The notes beneath the pieces were generated by a model, which did no database searches, was not told the DNA's origin, and saw only the letters and a list, made by a program, of their open reading frames with translations. From Betaproteobacteria bacterium (GTDB lineage: Bacteria > Pseudomonadota > Gammaproteobacteria > Burkholderiales > JACQAP01), in contig JACQAP010000034.1 in the NCBI GenBank assembly GCA_016194905.1, positions 62,001-126,000 on the forward strand: a stretch of 64,000 nt of DNA, in the 5' to 3' direction. This document shows positions 36,157-46,193 of the stretch, in pieces; positions within the stretch are counted from its first letter, which is position 1, and each line of letters begins with the position of its first letter. The position numbers were made by a program, and so were the translations under genes.

Positions 36157-36828
36157 TCACGCGCCGATGGCGGCCAGCGCGCGCCTGGAGTCCGATACCC
36201 AGCCGAAAATCCCGCCTTGTGCCTTGATCATCGCCAGCGCGGCCTTCTGGAACTCCGGGAAGTACGACCCGACGCAATCGGACAGCACCACGCATTCGTA
36301 GCCGCGGTCGTTGGCTTCGCGCACGCTGGTGTTGACGCAGACCTCGGTGGTGACGCCGCAGACGATCAGCGTCTTGATGCTGCGGTCGCGCAGGATCAGT
36401 TCGAGATCGGTGGCGTAGAACGCGCCCTTGCCGGGCTTGTCGATCACCGGCTCGCCGGCCCGGGGATACAGTTCCGGCACGATGTCGTGGCCGACCTCGC
36501 CGCGCACCAGGATGCGCCCCATCGGGCCGGGATCGCCGATGCGCGTCTTGCCCCGGCCGCGCACCAGCTTTGAAGGCGGGCAATCGGTGAGATCCGGCCG
36601 ATGGCCTTCGCGGGTGTGCACCACCAGCATCCCCCGCTTACGTGCCGCCTCCAGCACGCGCGCGGTCGGCGCGATGGTCGCCTGCAGCGGCGTAACGTCG
36701 TTGCCCAGGGCCTCGCCGAATCCGCCGGGCATGACGAAGTCCCGCTGCATGTCGATGATCAGCAGCGCGGTCGTCTTCGGATCGAATTCGAGTTCGTACG
36801 GTTCCGCTTCGATTGCCATGTTCGCCAT
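36157..36828 (-). CDS. Isochorismatase-family hydrolase, biuret/triuret-hydrolase-like
   Basis: The 223-residue protein has Asp in [11 protein letters not shown] near residue 25, [18 protein letters not shown], Lys in [17 protein letters not shown] and Cys in [20 protein letters not shown]. It heads the operon of DUF2877, FdrA, DUF1116 and carbamate kinase, behind an AGGGAGG ribosome site. It probably deaminates or hydrolyses an amide to feed the carbamoyltransferase. The divergent gene is an allophanate hydrolase. Confidence 0.87.
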   Translation of the reverse strand: MANMAIEAEPYELEFDPKTTALLIIDMQRDFVMPGGFGEALGNDVTPLQATIAPTARVLEAARKRGMLVVHTREGHRPDLTDCPPSKLVRGRGKTRIGDPGPMGRILVRGEVGHDIVPELYPRAGEPVIDKPGKGAFYATDLELILRDRSIKTLIVCGVTTEVCVNTSVREANDRGYECVVLSDCVGSYFPEFQKAALAMIKAQGGIFGWVSDSRRALAAIGA

Positions 36829-36886
36829 GTCGCCTCCCTTGCACCGTTCTCGCTGCGCGACGGTGGATTCCGCGCGGCGTCCGTGG

Positions 36887-36904
36887 GTATACTCAATGGT
36901 ATAC
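36887..36904. promoter_or_regulatory. GTATAC-N6-GTATAC site, probable GntR operator
   Basis: Two GTATAC palindromes separated by six bases lie between the divergent isochorismatase and allophanate hydrolase genes. Read on the minus strand the second is TTGTATACCA, fitting the T-x-GT-N3-AC-x-A pattern of FCD-type GntR regulators. A GntR/FCD gene is the second gene of the rightward unit. Confidence 0.65.
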
Positions 36905-36933
36905 AAGATGCCACACGGGGGAAAGCAGTGTCC

Positions 36934-38724
36934 ATGACCCTATCGTCGCTCCTCACCGATTACCGGCTGGCAAAGCGCACACCATCCGAAGTGATCGAAT
37001 CGCTGCGCCCCGCGCAGGACGATGCGTATGCCTGCGCATGGATCTGCCGAGTCGGCCCCGATGCGCTTGCCCGACGCGCACGGCAACTCGAACAGATGAC
37101 GCGCGAGGATTCGCGGACCCTGTCCCGTCTGCCGCTGTACGGCATTCCGTTCGCAGTCAAGGACAACATCGACGTGGCTGGCCTGCCGACCACCGCGGCC
37201 TGCCCCGCGTTCTCCCATGTTCCCGAGCGCTCCGCCACGGTGGTCGAGAAGCTGGAGGCAGCCGGCGCCATCCTGGTCGGCAAGACCAACCTCGATCAGT
37301 TCGCCACCGGGCTGGTCGGCACGCGCTCGCCCTACGGCGCCGTGCCCAATGCATTCCGCCCCGAATACATCTCGGGCGGCTCGAGTTCCGGGTCGGCGGT
37401 CACGGTCGCACGCGGCGCGGTCAGTTTTTCCCTCGGAACCGACACCGCCGGCTCGGGCCGTGTGCCGGCGGGGCTGAACAACATCGTCGGCTTGAAACCC
37501 AGCCGCGGCCTCATCAGCGCGCGCGGCGTGGTGCCGGCCTGCCAGTCTCTCGACTGCGTATCGGTGTTCGCGCTTACCGTTCCCGACGCGGTCGCGGTGC
37601 TCGAGGCGGCGCGCGGCTACGATGCGGAAGATCCCTGGTCGCGCGAATTGGCATTGTCCGCGCCGAGACTGCCGGAGCGTTTCACCTTCGCGCTCCCCGA
37701 GCCACTCGAATTCCATGGCGATGCCCATGCGATGCACGCGTTCAACGAAGCGGTGGACCGGCTCGAAGGCCTCGGCGGCAAGCCGGTCCGCGTCGACTTC
37801 TCGATGTTCCTCGAAGTGGCGGGGCTGCTCTACGAAGGCCCGTGGGTGGCGGAACGGCTCGCTGCCATCCGGCCGTTCTTCGAAAAGCACGCCGACCAGG
37901 TGCATCCGGTGGTGCGCAGGATCATCGAAGGCGCCGCGAAGTATTCAGCGGCGGACCTGTTCGCCGGGCTGACCCGGATCGAGGCGCTGAAGAAGACCGC
38001 AGCGCGATTGTGGAACCGCGCCGACGTCATGGTGGTGCCCACCGCACCGACCGCCTACACCATCGAGGAACTCGTCGCCGAGCCGTTCCTGAACAATCGC
38101 AGGCTCGGGCATTACACCAATTTCGTGAACCTGCTCGACCTCGCAGCCTGCGCAGTCCCCGCGTCGATGCGTCCGGACGGGCTGCCCAGCGGCATCACGC
38201 TGATCGCACCGGCGCGCAGCGATCTCATGCTCGCCGATCTCGCGCAACGCTTCCACCAACTCACCGGCCTCAAACTCGGCGCGCTCGACGAAACGCTGCC
38301 GCCGCCCGAACCCGTCGCATTCGCCGACGATAGCGTGCGCATCGCGGTGGTCGGCGCGCACCTCTCGGGGTTGCCGCTCAATTACCAACTCATCGAACGC
38401 GGCGGCCAGCTGGAGAAAGCGGCGCGCACCAGCGCGCAGTATCGCCTCTACGCGCTGCCGGGCACCACGCCGCCCAAACCCGGAATGGTGCGCGATCCCG
38501 GTCATGGCGGCGCCATCGAACTCGAAGTGTGGCACCTGCCGGTCAGCGAGTACGGCTCGTTCGTGGCCGGCATCCCGTCGCCGCTGGGCATCGGCCGTGT
38601 CGAACTCGAAGACGGCGAATGGGTGCAGGGCTTCGTCTGCGAGGGCTGGGCGGTGCAGGGTGCCGAAGAGATTTCGCAGTTCGGCGGGTGGCGCGCGTTC
38701 CTCGCGCAGAAAGCCGCGCATTGA
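36934..38724 (+). CDS. atzF: Allophanate hydrolase, complete
   Basis: The 596-residue enzyme converts allophanate to ammonia and CO2. The amidase-signature triad is complete: Lys76 in FAVKDN, the cis-serine in GGSSSGS near 151 and the nucleophile Ser174 in GTDTAGSGR. The C-terminal AtzF domain (about 430-596, [15 protein letters not shown]) completes the decarboxylative half. The ATG at 36934 follows a GGGGAAAG site. The stop overlaps the GntR gene start by four bases. Confidence 0.93.
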   Translation: MTLSSLLTDYRLAKRTPSEVIESLRPAQDDAYACAWICRVGPDALARRARQLEQMTREDSRTLSRLPLYGIPFAVKDNIDVAGLPTTAACPAFSHVPERSATVVEKLEAAGAILVGKTNLDQFATGLVGTRSPYGAVPNAFRPEYISGGSSSGSAVTVARGAVSFSLGTDTAGSGRVPAGLNNIVGLKPSRGLISARGVVPACQSLDCVSVFALTVPDAVAVLEAARGYDAEDPWSRELALSAPRLPERFTFALPEPLEFHGDAHAMHAFNEAVDRLEGLGGKPVRVDFSMFLEVAGLLYEGPWVAERLAAIRPFFEKHADQVHPVVRRIIEGAAKYSAADLFAGLTRIEALKKTAARLWNRADVMVVPTAPTAYTIEELVAEPFLNNRRLGHYTNFVNLLDLAACAVPASMRPDGLPSGITLIAPARSDLMLADLAQRFHQLTGLKLGALDETLPPPEPVAFADDSVRIAVVGAHLSGLPLNYQLIERGGQLEKAARTSAQYRLYALPGTTPPKPGMVRDPGHGGAIELEVWHLPVSEYGSFVAGIPSPLGIGRVELEDGEWVQGFVCEGWAVQGAEEISQFGGWRAFLAQKAAH

Positions 38725-39461
38725 ATCGCGCGGCGAGTCGAGCGCCGGCGAAGAAGGCGGACGGAGCCCGGCGGCGAACGGCCGCGGCGCCCGACGAGGC
38801 GCGCAAGCCGTCGTTGGCCGATTCCGTGTATCTGGGCATCAAGCAGAGCATCTTCGATTTCCGGCTGCTGCCGGGTGACCGCTTCACCGAGAACGAAATC
38901 GCCGCGCGATTGCATGTGAGCCGCACGCCGGTGCGCGAGGCGCTTTACCGGCTTGAGCGCGAAGGCTACCTGCAGGTGCAGTTCCGCAGCGGCTGGAACG
39001 TTCGCGAACTGGATTTCAGGCAGTTCGACGATCTGTACGACTTGCGCATCGCGCTCGAAACCGCCTGCGTGCGAACCTTGTGCGATCGCCCCGAGCAGCC
39101 TAGCCTCAATGAACTGGAATCGATCTGGCTGGTCGTGCCGAAACGCAGGCTGCGGGACGGCGAGCAGGTATGCGCGCTGGACGAGGCCTTTCACGGCACG
39201 CTGGTCGCCGCCACCGGCAACCGCGAGATAGCGCGCTGCCATCAGGAAGTGACCGAGCGCATCCGCCTGCTGCGCCGGCTCGATTTCACCGAAGAAGGCC
39301 GCATCACCGCCACCTACGATGAGCATGCGCAAATCCTGCGCGCGGTGTTGCGGCGAAGCGCCGATCGGGCGATCCAGTTGCTGCGCAACCACATCGAAAC
39401 CAGCAAGGCCGAGGTCAAGAAAATCAGCCTGCACAAACTGTATTCCGCCCGGCGCCGTTAA
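38721..39461 (+). CDS. GntR-family regulator with FCD domain
   Basis: The 246-residue protein has a winged helix with FTENEIAARLHVSRTPVREA near residue 53 and a C-terminal FCD domain with histidines in DEAFHGTLVAATGN near 155 and RNHIE near 225, as in metal-dependent ligand sensors. The start is probably TTG at 38721, overlapping the allophanate hydrolase stop. It likely controls the divergent promoters around 36829-36933. Confidence 0.85.
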   Translation: MNRAASRAPAKKADGARRRTAAAPDEARKPSLADSVYLGIKQSIFDFRLLPGDRFTENEIAARLHVSRTPVREALYRLEREGYLQVQFRSGWNVRELDFRQFDDLYDLRIALETACVRTLCDRPEQPSLNELESIWLVVPKRRLRDGEQVCALDEAFHGTLVAATGNREIARCHQEVTERIRLLRRLDFTEEGRITATYDEHAQILRAVLRRSADRAIQLLRNHIETSKAEVKKISLHKLYSARRR

Positions 39462-39502
39462 GACTTTCGGCGGCCGGGTATCGAAAGATCCATGATCCAA
39501 AT

Positions 39503-39682
39503 CTCAACGCAAAGGCGCAAAGAGCGCAAAGGGATGCAAAGAAAGGCAAGAACTGATTGATGCGGAAATTCCGAAGTCAGAATTGTTGTGGGCGGCAACC
39601 ATTTGCTCCTTCGCTCTTCTATCTTCATGTCTTGTCTTCGTTTTCCTTTGCGGCCTTCGCGTCCTTTGCGTCTTTGCGTTGA
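39503..39682. repeat. Period-9 inverted-arm element 6 (GCAAAG type)
   Basis: TCAACGCAAAGGCGCAAAG at the left is mirrored by CTTTGCGTCTTTGCGTTGA at the right. It lies directly after the 3' end of a carboxylase remnant, the same position as element 7 after the complete carboxylase gene. Confidence 0.87.
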
Positions 39683-39691
39683 GGTGTTGCC

Positions 39692-39809
39692 CTAAGCCGC
39701 TTCGAGAACGATCAGGTCCTGCCCCGCCGACACCTGCGAGCCTTCCTGGCAGAACACCTGCAGCACCTTGCCGTCGCAGGGCACGGCAATCGGGAATTTC
39801 TTCTTCATC
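39692..39809 (-). pseudogene. 3' remnant of a second guanidine/urea carboxylase
   Basis: Thirty-eight codons encode [19 protein letters not shown] and a final VLEAA, nearly identical to the last residues of the carboxylase at 49375-52989. The biotin-attachment MKM is changed to MKK and everything upstream is missing, replaced by the end of an isochorismatase gene. It shows the cluster once held a second carboxylase. Confidence 0.85.
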
Positions 39810-39827
39810 GCGCCACGATACCGAATT

Positions 39828-40493
39828 TCACTTGTGAATCGCGGCGGCCAGTTGGTCGCAGGTGGCGGTCCAGCCGACGATCGCACCTTGGGCGCGGATC
39901 ATGTCCATGGCAGCGCGCTTGAACTCGGGAAAATAGCTTTCGGTCGCATCCTCGATCAGTAGTGAATCGTAGCCGCGGTCGTTTGCCTCGCGCATGGTGG
40001 TCTGCACGCAAACCTCGGTGGTCACGCCGGCAAACAGCAGATGTGTCGTACCACGCAGGCGCAGGATGTCGCCGAGCGGTGTGGCGTAGAACGCGCCCTT
40101 GCCCGGCTTGTCGATCACGATTTCGCCGGGCAGCGGCGCGCAGCCGGGCACGATATCGTTGCCGGGTTCGCCCGCAATCAGGATGCGACCCATCGCACTG
40201 GGGTCGCCGATGCGCAGCTTGGGATTGCCGCGCTTGAGTTTCGCCGGCGGCAGATCGGACAAGTCGGGACGATGCGCTTCGCGTGTATGGATGATGGTGA
40301 TACCGGCCTTGCGGCAGGTATCGAGCAATCGCTTTACCGTCGGCACGATGGCGGCGAGCAGCTTGACGTTGTTGCCGAGCGTCTCGCCGAAGCCGCCCGG
40401 TTCGATGAAATCGCGCTGCATGTCGATGACGACGAGGGCCGTCGACGGGACGGAAAATTCGTAGTCGAACGGTTTCGCCTGTACCTTTGCCAT
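39828..40493 (-). CDS. Isochorismatase-family hydrolase, biuret/triuret-hydrolase-like
   Basis: The 221-residue protein has Asp in [26 protein letters not shown], Lys in [13 protein letters not shown] and Cys in [20 protein letters not shown]. It starts one base after the end of the ABC ATPase gene, so it is the last intact gene of the biuret-transport operon. The close match to the member at 36157 suggests recent paralogues with different substrates. Confidence 0.87.
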   Translation of the reverse strand: MAKVQAKPFDYEFSVPSTALVVIDMQRDFIEPGGFGETLGNNVKLLAAIVPTVKRLLDTCRKAGITIIHTREAHRPDLSDLPPAKLKRGNPKLRIGDPSAMGRILIAGEPGNDIVPGCAPLPGEIVIDKPGKGAFYATPLGDILRLRGTTHLLFAGVTTEVCVQTTMREANDRGYDSLLIEDATESYFPEFKRAAMDMIRAQGAIVGWTATCDQLAAAIHK

Positions 40494-40494
40494 G

Positions 40495-42105
40495 TCAATA
40501 ATCCTTCGCGGTTTTGGACGAGCCGGTGGCGGCAGCGCTGCCGCCGGCATGGCCCGCCATGCACGGGCCGATCACGCCGATGTCTGCCCGGGCCGTCGGC
40601 GTTTCATGGACGATGCGGCCGTCGAAGATCACCAGCAGCCGGTCGGAAAGTTCCAGCAACTCGTCGAGATCTTCGCTGACCAGCAGCACTGCGGCGCCGG
40701 CATTGCGCGCGGCGAGGATGCGATCGTGGATTTCCGCGACTGCGGCGAAATCCAGGCCGAACACCGGATTGGCGACAATCAGCACCGAAACATCTTCGGA
40801 CAGCTCGCGCGCCAGTACCGCGCGCTGCACATTGCCGCCGGACAAGGTCGCGATGGGCGCGTCCGCGCCCTGGGTCTTGACCTTGAACTCCCCGATCCAG
40901 CGCTGTGCCTGCTCCAGCATTGCGCCGCCGCGCAGCCAGATGCCGGAGGCGAGCGGCGACTGATCGAAGTTGCGCAACGCCATGTTTTCGGCGACGCTCA
41001 TCCCGGGCACGCAGGCATTCCTGAGCGGCTCCTCCGGCAGGCTGAATGCGCGGTGCAGGCGAATCTCGCCGCGCGAAGCGGCATAGGGCTTGCCATTGAC
41101 GTGGACCGAGCCCGCGACCGGCTGGCGCTGGCCGATCAGCGCTTCGACCAGTTCGCGCTGCCCGTTGCCCGACACGCCGGCGATGCCGACGATCTCTCCG
41201 GGGCGCACGTCGAGCGAAAAATCCTCTACCGCGGGCAGGCCGGTGTCATCTTCCACCACGAGATTACGCACGGAGAGCCGCGGCTCGTCGGCAGCCGTCC
41301 CGGCTTTGGTGCCGTGCGCCTGTGGAATGTCGCGCGATCCGACCATCATTTCCGCCAGCCTGGCCGGAGTCAGGTCGGCGATGCGCCCTTCCCCGGTGAG
41401 CTTACCCCGCCGCAGCACGGAGGCCGCGTCGGCGAACGCCATCACCTCGCGGAATTTGTGGGTGATCATCAGGATGGTCACCCTGTTCGCGCGCGTCATG
41501 TCACGCAGCATGCCCAGCACTTCGTCGGCTTCCGAAGGCGTCAGCACGGAAGTCGGTTCGTCCAGGATCATGAAGCGGCGATCGAGGTAGATCTGTTTGA
41601 GGATTTCCAGCTTCTGTTTCTCGCCGGCCGCGAGCTGCGACACCGGTTTATCCAGCGGCACCTTGAACGGCACCGTCTCCATGAAGGCGGCGAGGCGCGC
41701 CCGTTCCCGCCGCCAGTTGATGACGGCCGGCACATCCGTGCGCGACATCACCAGATTCTCCGCCGCGGTCATGCTCGGCACCAGCGTGAAATGCTGGTAG
41801 ACCATGCCGATGCCCAGAGCATGCGAATCGTGCGGCGAATGGATCGAGCGTTCGCGTCCATCCACCGAAATCTGCCCGGCGGTCGGTTCGTAGAAACCGA
41901 CCAGGCATTTCACCAGCGTGCTTTTGCCCGCGCCATTCTCGCCCAGCAGTGCGTGGAAAGACCCGGCCGCCACGCGCATCGATACATCGTCGAGCGCGGT
42001 AAACGCGCCGAAACGCTTGGTCATGCCGGAGACCTGCACCTCGAGCGCGTGGTCGAGCACGATCTCGTGCTCGGGCTTGAACCGCATCATTTCCGATTCG
42101 GACAT
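40495..42105 (-). CDS. ABC transporter ATPase with two nucleotide-binding domains, BMP/sugar type
   Basis: The 536-residue protein has a complete first domain (GENGAGKST near residue 45, signature [12 protein letters not shown], Walker [10 protein letters not shown]) and a second domain with degenerate Walker A (GVSGNGQRE) and Walker B ([12 protein letters not shown]) but a good signature [12 protein letters not shown]. This asymmetry is normal in nucleoside/sugar-type importers. It works with the two permeases and the BMP-type binding protein of the same operon. Its start overlaps the biuH stop by one base. Confidence 0.9.
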   Translation of the reverse strand: MSESEMMRFKPEHEIVLDHALEVQVSGMTKRFGAFTALDDVSMRVAAGSFHALLGENGAGKSTLVKCLVGFYEPTAGQISVDGRERSIHSPHDSHALGIGMVYQHFTLVPSMTAAENLVMSRTDVPAVINWRRERARLAAFMETVPFKVPLDKPVSQLAAGEKQKLEILKQIYLDRRFMILDEPTSVLTPSEADEVLGMLRDMTRANRVTILMITHKFREVMAFADAASVLRRGKLTGEGRIADLTPARLAEMMVGSRDIPQAHGTKAGTAADEPRLSVRNLVVEDDTGLPAVEDFSLDVRPGEIVGIAGVSGNGQRELVEALIGQRQPVAGSVHVNGKPYAASRGEIRLHRAFSLPEEPLRNACVPGMSVAENMALRNFDQSPLASGIWLRGGAMLEQAQRWIGEFKVKTQGADAPIATLSGGNVQRAVLARELSEDVSVLIVANPVFGLDFAAVAEIHDRILAARNAGAAVLLVSEDLDELLELSDRLLVIFDGRIVHETPTARADIGVIGPCMAGHAGGSAAATGSSKTAKDY

Positions 42106-42824
42106 CAGACGACCGCCTTGATCGCTTCGATCACCGCGGTGGAACTTCCGACCGCGCCGAACACGCCGCCCTGCATCGTCACCATTTTCAGCGCCGCGAG
42201 GTGATTGCCCCGGTCGGTGGCCGCGGTGCAGTCCGACAGGATCAGGCACTCATAGCCGCGGTCGTTGGCGTCGCGCATGGTCGTGTGTACGCACACATCG
42301 GTGGTAATGCCGGTGAGAATCAAATTTCGGATGCCCCGGGTATGCAGGATCAGATCGAAATTGGTGGCGTAGAACGAACCCTTGCCGGGTTTATCGATCA
42401 CCGGTTCGCCCGGCAGCGGCGCAAGGTCGGAAATGATTTCCCAGCCGGGCTCGCCGATGGTCAGGATGCGCCCGCACGGCCCGACGTCGCCGATGCCGAT
42501 GCCGCCGGTGCCGATCTGCCGCGATCGCCAGCGTTTGTTGGCGGGCAAATCCGACAGATCGGGCTTGTGGCCTTCACGCGTGTGGATGACCGTGTAGCCG
42601 CCCTTGCGCATCGCGGCCAGCAGTTTCTTGAGCGGCTCGATGGGCTTGCGCGTGAGCGAGATGTCGTAGCCCATCTTGTCGACGTAGCCGCCCTCGCCGC
42701 AAAAGTCGACCTGCATGTCGATGACGATCAGCGCGGTATTGGCCGGCGTCAGGTTGCCGTCGTAAGGCCAGCGGTACGGGTCGGCGTCGACGTAGCAGCC
42801 AAGATTCCTGGTTTCGTCACGCAT
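42105..42824 (-). CDS. biuH: Biuret hydrolase
   Basis: The 239-residue protein closely resembles rhizobial BiuH, which converts biuret to allophanate and ammonia: [15 protein letters not shown] at the start, [50 protein letters not shown] and the nucleophile cysteine in [28 protein letters not shown] ribosome site precedes the ATG. It overlaps the formamidase gene by 8 bp. The product allophanate would go to the complete hydrolase at 36934. Confidence 0.9.
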   Translation of the reverse strand: MRDETRNLGCYVDADPYRWPYDGNLTPANTALIVIDMQVDFCGEGGYVDKMGYDISLTRKPIEPLKKLLAAMRKGGYTVIHTREGHKPDLSDLPANKRWRSRQIGTGGIGIGDVGPCGRILTIGEPGWEIISDLAPLPGEPVIDKPGKGSFYATNFDLILHTRGIRNLILTGITTDVCVHTTMRDANDRGYECLILSDCTAATDRGNHLAALKMVTMQGGVFGAVGSSTAVIEAIKAVV

Positions 42825-43851
42825 GTTTGCGCCTCCTCGGCATGTCCCGGACAGCGGTGTCCGGCCGGTAGTCACGCACTGGCGCGGGAAAGCCGCAGGA
42901 TGTGCCGTCGATCACTTTCACATCGCTTTCCCAGGGCAGCCGGTAGCGGCCCGCGACCATGTCCTGCATGTAGGTATAGGGACAGTCCTGCGCGCCGCCT
43001 CTCACCGCGACATAGCCGCGATGACCGAACTGGTAGATGTTGTTTTCCACGCCCCATTGAACACGGGCTTCGCGCACCAGATCCGGACGTAGTTCGCAGG
43101 TGATGATTTCATCGGGCCGGTCGCCGCCTTCCACCAGCAGCGTGCCGTCGAAGTTGACGAACATGCCCTCGCCCATCGAATCGAAGCTGCCGTCGCTGCC
43201 GCACATGCACACGCTCGCGGTATAGATCAGGTTACAGAACGCGTTGGCCTGGTTGGTGACCTTCCACGTGTGGCGGATCGGCGCCGTGTAGCCGGCGGTG
43301 CGGATCATGATGTCGGCACCCTTGTACGCGGATTCGCGCGCCATCTCCGGGAACATGCCGTCATGGCAGATGATCAGCGCCAGCTTCGAGCCGTTCGGTC
43401 CGTCGCACACCGGGATGCCGAGGTCGCCCGGTTCCCAAGGTTCCACCGGTACCCATGGATGCAGTTTGCGGTAGTAGAGCTTGATCGCGCCCTGATCGTC
43501 GATGATCAGCCCGCTGTTGAAGGGATTGCCGTTCGGATTGAATTCCATGATCGAGAAGCAACCCCAGATCCTGTTGTCGACGCAGGCGAGTTTGAACGCG
43601 GCGACCTCCGGCCCGTCCAGGCGGCACATGATTTCCGGATTGGTATCCATCGACAGGCCGTGCAGTGAATACTCCGGAAACACCACCAGGTCCATGGTGG
43701 AGAGGTTGCGCCTGGCCTTGGCCACCATGTCGCAGATCTTCGTCGTCTGCACCGCAAGATCCAGCGGCGTTTTGACCACGGGCAGTTGCAACTGCACCAT
43801 GCCAAGCACTACGCCGTGAGGAGATTTGTTCAGTCCGCCCAGTCCGCTCAT
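42817..43851 (-). CDS. Formamidase / aliphatic amidase (nitrilase superfamily)
   Basis: The 344-residue protein has the Glu-Lys-Cys set of AmiF/Ami[10 protein letters not shown] near residue 60, [17 protein letters not shown] near 134 and [20 protein letters not shown] near 166. Segments [11 protein letters not shown] and [14 protein letters not shown] match formamidases. It releases ammonia from a small amide. It lies between an ABC permease gene and biuH in one minus-strand unit. Confidence 0.9.
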   Translation of the reverse strand: MSGLGGLNKSPHGVVLGMVQLQLPVVKTPLDLAVQTTKICDMVAKARRNLSTMDLVVFPEYSLHGLSMDTNPEIMCRLDGPEVAAFKLACVDNRIWGCFSIMEFNPNGNPFNSGLIIDDQGAIKLYYRKLHPWVPVEPWEPGDLGIPVCDGPNGSKLALIICHDGMFPEMARESAYKGADIMIRTAGYTAPIRHTWKVTNQANAFCNLIYTASVCMCGSDGSFDSMGEGMFVNFDGTLLVEGGDRPDEIITCELRPDLVREARVQWGVENNIYQFGHRGYVAVRGGAQDCPYTYMQDMVAGRYRLPWESDVKVIDGTSCGFPAPVRDYRPDTAVRDMPRRRKHA

Positions 43852-43885
43852 GGTTCCACCTCCGTGTCTGTTGGTGCGATGCACA

Positions 43886-44821
43886 TTAGCGATTGATGCT
43901 CAATTCGCCCGGCGCGCCGGCCAGCGTGCGTCGCGTCGAGCAGGTCGCGATCATGATGCCGAGCGTCAGCACGTAAGGCGCGGCATTGAACAGGTAGTAG
44001 CCGCTGGTGATGCCGACCGACTGCAGCGCGGGGCCGAGCGCGCCGGCGCCCCCGAACAGCAGCGCCGCGTAAAAACAATACAAGGGATTCCAGCGCGCGA
44101 AGATCACCAGCGCCACCGCCATCAACCCCTGCCCGCTGGACAGGCCTTCGCTCCAACTGCCGGGATAGTAAAGGGACAGGAAAGAGCCGCCGATGCCCGC
44201 GAGGAATCCGCCCACCGCCGTGGCCAGCGTGCGCACCACCGGTACCCGAAAGCCCATCGCGCGCGCCGCATCGGAACTGTCGCCGACCATGCGCACAATC
44301 AGTCCCCAGCGTGTGTTGCGGAACGCCCAGGCAAGCAGGATCGCAAGCACGATGCCGATGATCAACAGCGGATTGACTTGAAGCGCTGCCTGAATCTGCG
44401 GCGAATCGCTCCAGTTGCCGAACGGAATCGACAGCAGCGTCGGCGCCTTCGGCTGCACATAAGGTTTGCCGAGGAAGAATGCGAGGCCGGTGCCGAACAA
44501 CATCAAACCGATGCCGACCGCGATGTCGTTTACGCGCGGCAAGTTGCAGATCAGGCCATGCAACAATCCGAGCAGCAGTCCGGCAACGCCGGCCGCCAGC
44601 ACGCCCAGCCAGGGACTGCCCGAAACGTACGACACCGCGTAGCCGCTCATTGCGCCCATCACCAGAATGCCTTCGAGGCCGAGATTGATGCGGCCGCTCT
44701 TCTCCGTAATGCACTCGCCGAGACTCACGAACAGGAACGGCGTGCTGACGCGGATTGCACCGCCCAGCACTGCGATCGGGACACCCCACCAGCCGAGTTC
44801 CATCTTTAGATTCCGTGACAA
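43886..44821 (-). CDS. ABC transporter permease, BMP/sugar type (second)
   Basis: The 311-residue membrane protein has about eight helices and the family loop ITEKSGRINLGLEGILVMGA near residue 35, as in nucleoside-type ABC permeases. It pairs with the permease at 45117. The ATG at 44803 (MELGWWG) is an alternative start. Confidence 0.88.
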   Translation of the reverse strand: MSRNLKMELGWWGVPIAVLGGAIRVSTPFLFVSLGECITEKSGRINLGLEGILVMGAMSGYAVSYVSGSPWLGVLAAGVAGLLLGLLHGLICNLPRVNDIAVGIGLMLFGTGLAFFLGKPYVQPKAPTLLSIPFGNWSDSPQIQAALQVNPLLIIGIVLAILLAWAFRNTRWGLIVRMVGDSSDAARAMGFRVPVVRTLATAVGGFLAGIGGSFLSLYYPGSWSEGLSSGQGLMAVALVIFARWNPLYCFYAALLFGGAGALGPALQSVGITSGYYLFNAAPYVLTLGIMIATCSTRRTLAGAPGELSINR

Positions 44822-45130
44822 TCGTGAAAACGGCCAGCAATTATGGCCGTTTCAGTGAAGGGTAACGTTTGCGAAGCCAACGTTATGCCGGAACTACAAT
44901 TCATTCGCACGCGGGCAACGCCCGCATATTGTGACGGCGTGACGATCGTAAATGCGGAATGGTTCGAGCTCACTCTCGCCTTAGTCCCGTGCCTTACATG
45001 CGACGTCATACCTCACCCCTTTCGTCTTACCTGCTACCGAACACGTCGTCACGACCATCACGATTATGGCGAAGCCGGTTATGGCAACGCCGGTATCCCT
45101 TGGGAACGCCCGCGCGTCACGCCGTCACGG
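44822..45130. repeat. Hairpin-rich spacer with GTGACG-type repeats
   Basis: This gap inside the transporter operon has several hairpins, for example AAACGGCCA with TGGCCGTTT (44827-44852), GCGGGCAACGCCCGC (about 44910-44925), and GTGACGGCGTGACGATCGTAA (44931-44951) mirrored by GTCGTCACGACCATCACGAT and GCGTCACGCCGTCACGG up to 45130. The last repeat encodes the tail of the next permease. No gene is supported. Confidence 0.6.
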
Positions 45131-46184
45131 TCTTTTGTTGAAAGACGCGAAAGCGTCCATACAACGTTTCCGCTGCGAGAACCAGCATGAAAGCCATGCC
45201 CTGCAGCACGAGCACGGTCGCGTCCGGCATGTCGAGGCGCCGCTGCAGCATGCCGCCGCTCGCGGAGATGCCGCCGAGCAGCACCGCGACCGGCAGGATC
45301 GCCAAAGGATTCTGGCGTGCGATGAAGGCGACCAGGATTCCCGTGTAACCGTAACCTGCGATCAGCGATGCGTTCGCTGCGCCATGCACCGCGGCCACTT
45401 CGGCCATGCCGGCCAGGCCGGCGGCGCTGCCGCCGAGGAAACACGCGGCCAGCACCAGCTTGCTGACGGGCAGCCCGGCCAGACGTGCGGCACGCGCATT
45501 GCCGCCGACGATGCGCAGCGAAAATCCCATCGTGGTGTGCTTCACCAGCACGTACATCGCAATGCAGAACACGATGCCGAAACCAAGGCCCCAGTGCACG
45601 TCGAGACCGAAAAAGGGTCCGAGCATGTTGGCATCGCCGATCGGGTACGTTGCCGGCTTGTTGAGGCTGCCCGGATCGCGCAGCAACCCCTCGACGAAGT
45701 GATTGAACAGCGCGATGGCGATATAGGTCAGCAGCAGGCTGGAGATGGTTTCGTTCACGCCGCGATATTGCCGCAGCGCGCCCGCCAACGCGATCCACAT
45801 GCCCCCCAACAGCATCGCGAATACGGCCATCGCAAGCTTGACTACGAACGGCGGCATGCCGGTCAGCAGATGTCCGGCCACCGCGGCGGCCAGCCCACCC
45901 AATACCAGCGCGCCTTCTCCGCCGATAATCATCAGTCCCGCCTGTGCCGGCAGCGCGACGCAAAGCGCGGTGAGAATCAGCGGCGCGGCTCGCACCAGCG
46001 AGTTCTGCCAGGCGAAGCCGCTGCCGAATGCGCCCTGGTACATCAGCGCATAGACTTCCCGCGGATTCTTGCCGAGCACGGCGACGAACAGTCCGAACAG
46101 GGCCATCGCCGCCAGCAGCGCACCGACCGGAATCGCAAACGCTTCTAGCGCCCGGCCGAGGCGGCCGGAACCGGAGAAGGCCAC
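45117..46184 (-). CDS. ABC transporter permease, BMP/sugar type (first)
   Basis: The 355-residue membrane protein has multiple hydrophobic helices and the segment PAQAGLMIIGGEGALVLGGL near residue 80, the equivalent of the INLGLEG loop in the partner permease. It begins 9 bp after the binding-protein stop. Its last residues overlap a GTGACG-type repeat. Confidence 0.88.
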   Translation of the reverse strand: MAFSGSGRLGRALEAFAIPVGALLAAMALFGLFVAVLGKNPREVYALMYQGAFGSGFAWQNSLVRAAPLILTALCVALPAQAGLMIIGGEGALVLGGLAAAVAGHLLTGMPPFVVKLAMAVFAMLLGGMWIALAGALRQYRGVNETISSLLLTYIAIALFNHFVEGLLRDPGSLNKPATYPIGDANMLGPFFGLDVHWGLGFGIVFCIAMYVLVKHTTMGFSLRIVGGNARAARLAGLPVSKLVLAACFLGGSAAGLAGMAEVAAVHGAANASLIAGYGYTGILVAFIARQNPLAILPVAVLLGGISASGGMLQRRLDMPDATVLVLQGMAFMLVLAAETLYGRFRVFQQKTVTA

Positions 46185-46193
46185 GGTATGCCT

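Noticed and set aside
40492-42204. A long plus-strand open frame opposite the two-domain ABC ATPase
   Set aside because: It mirrors a well-conserved ATPase gene and its translation shows no motif.
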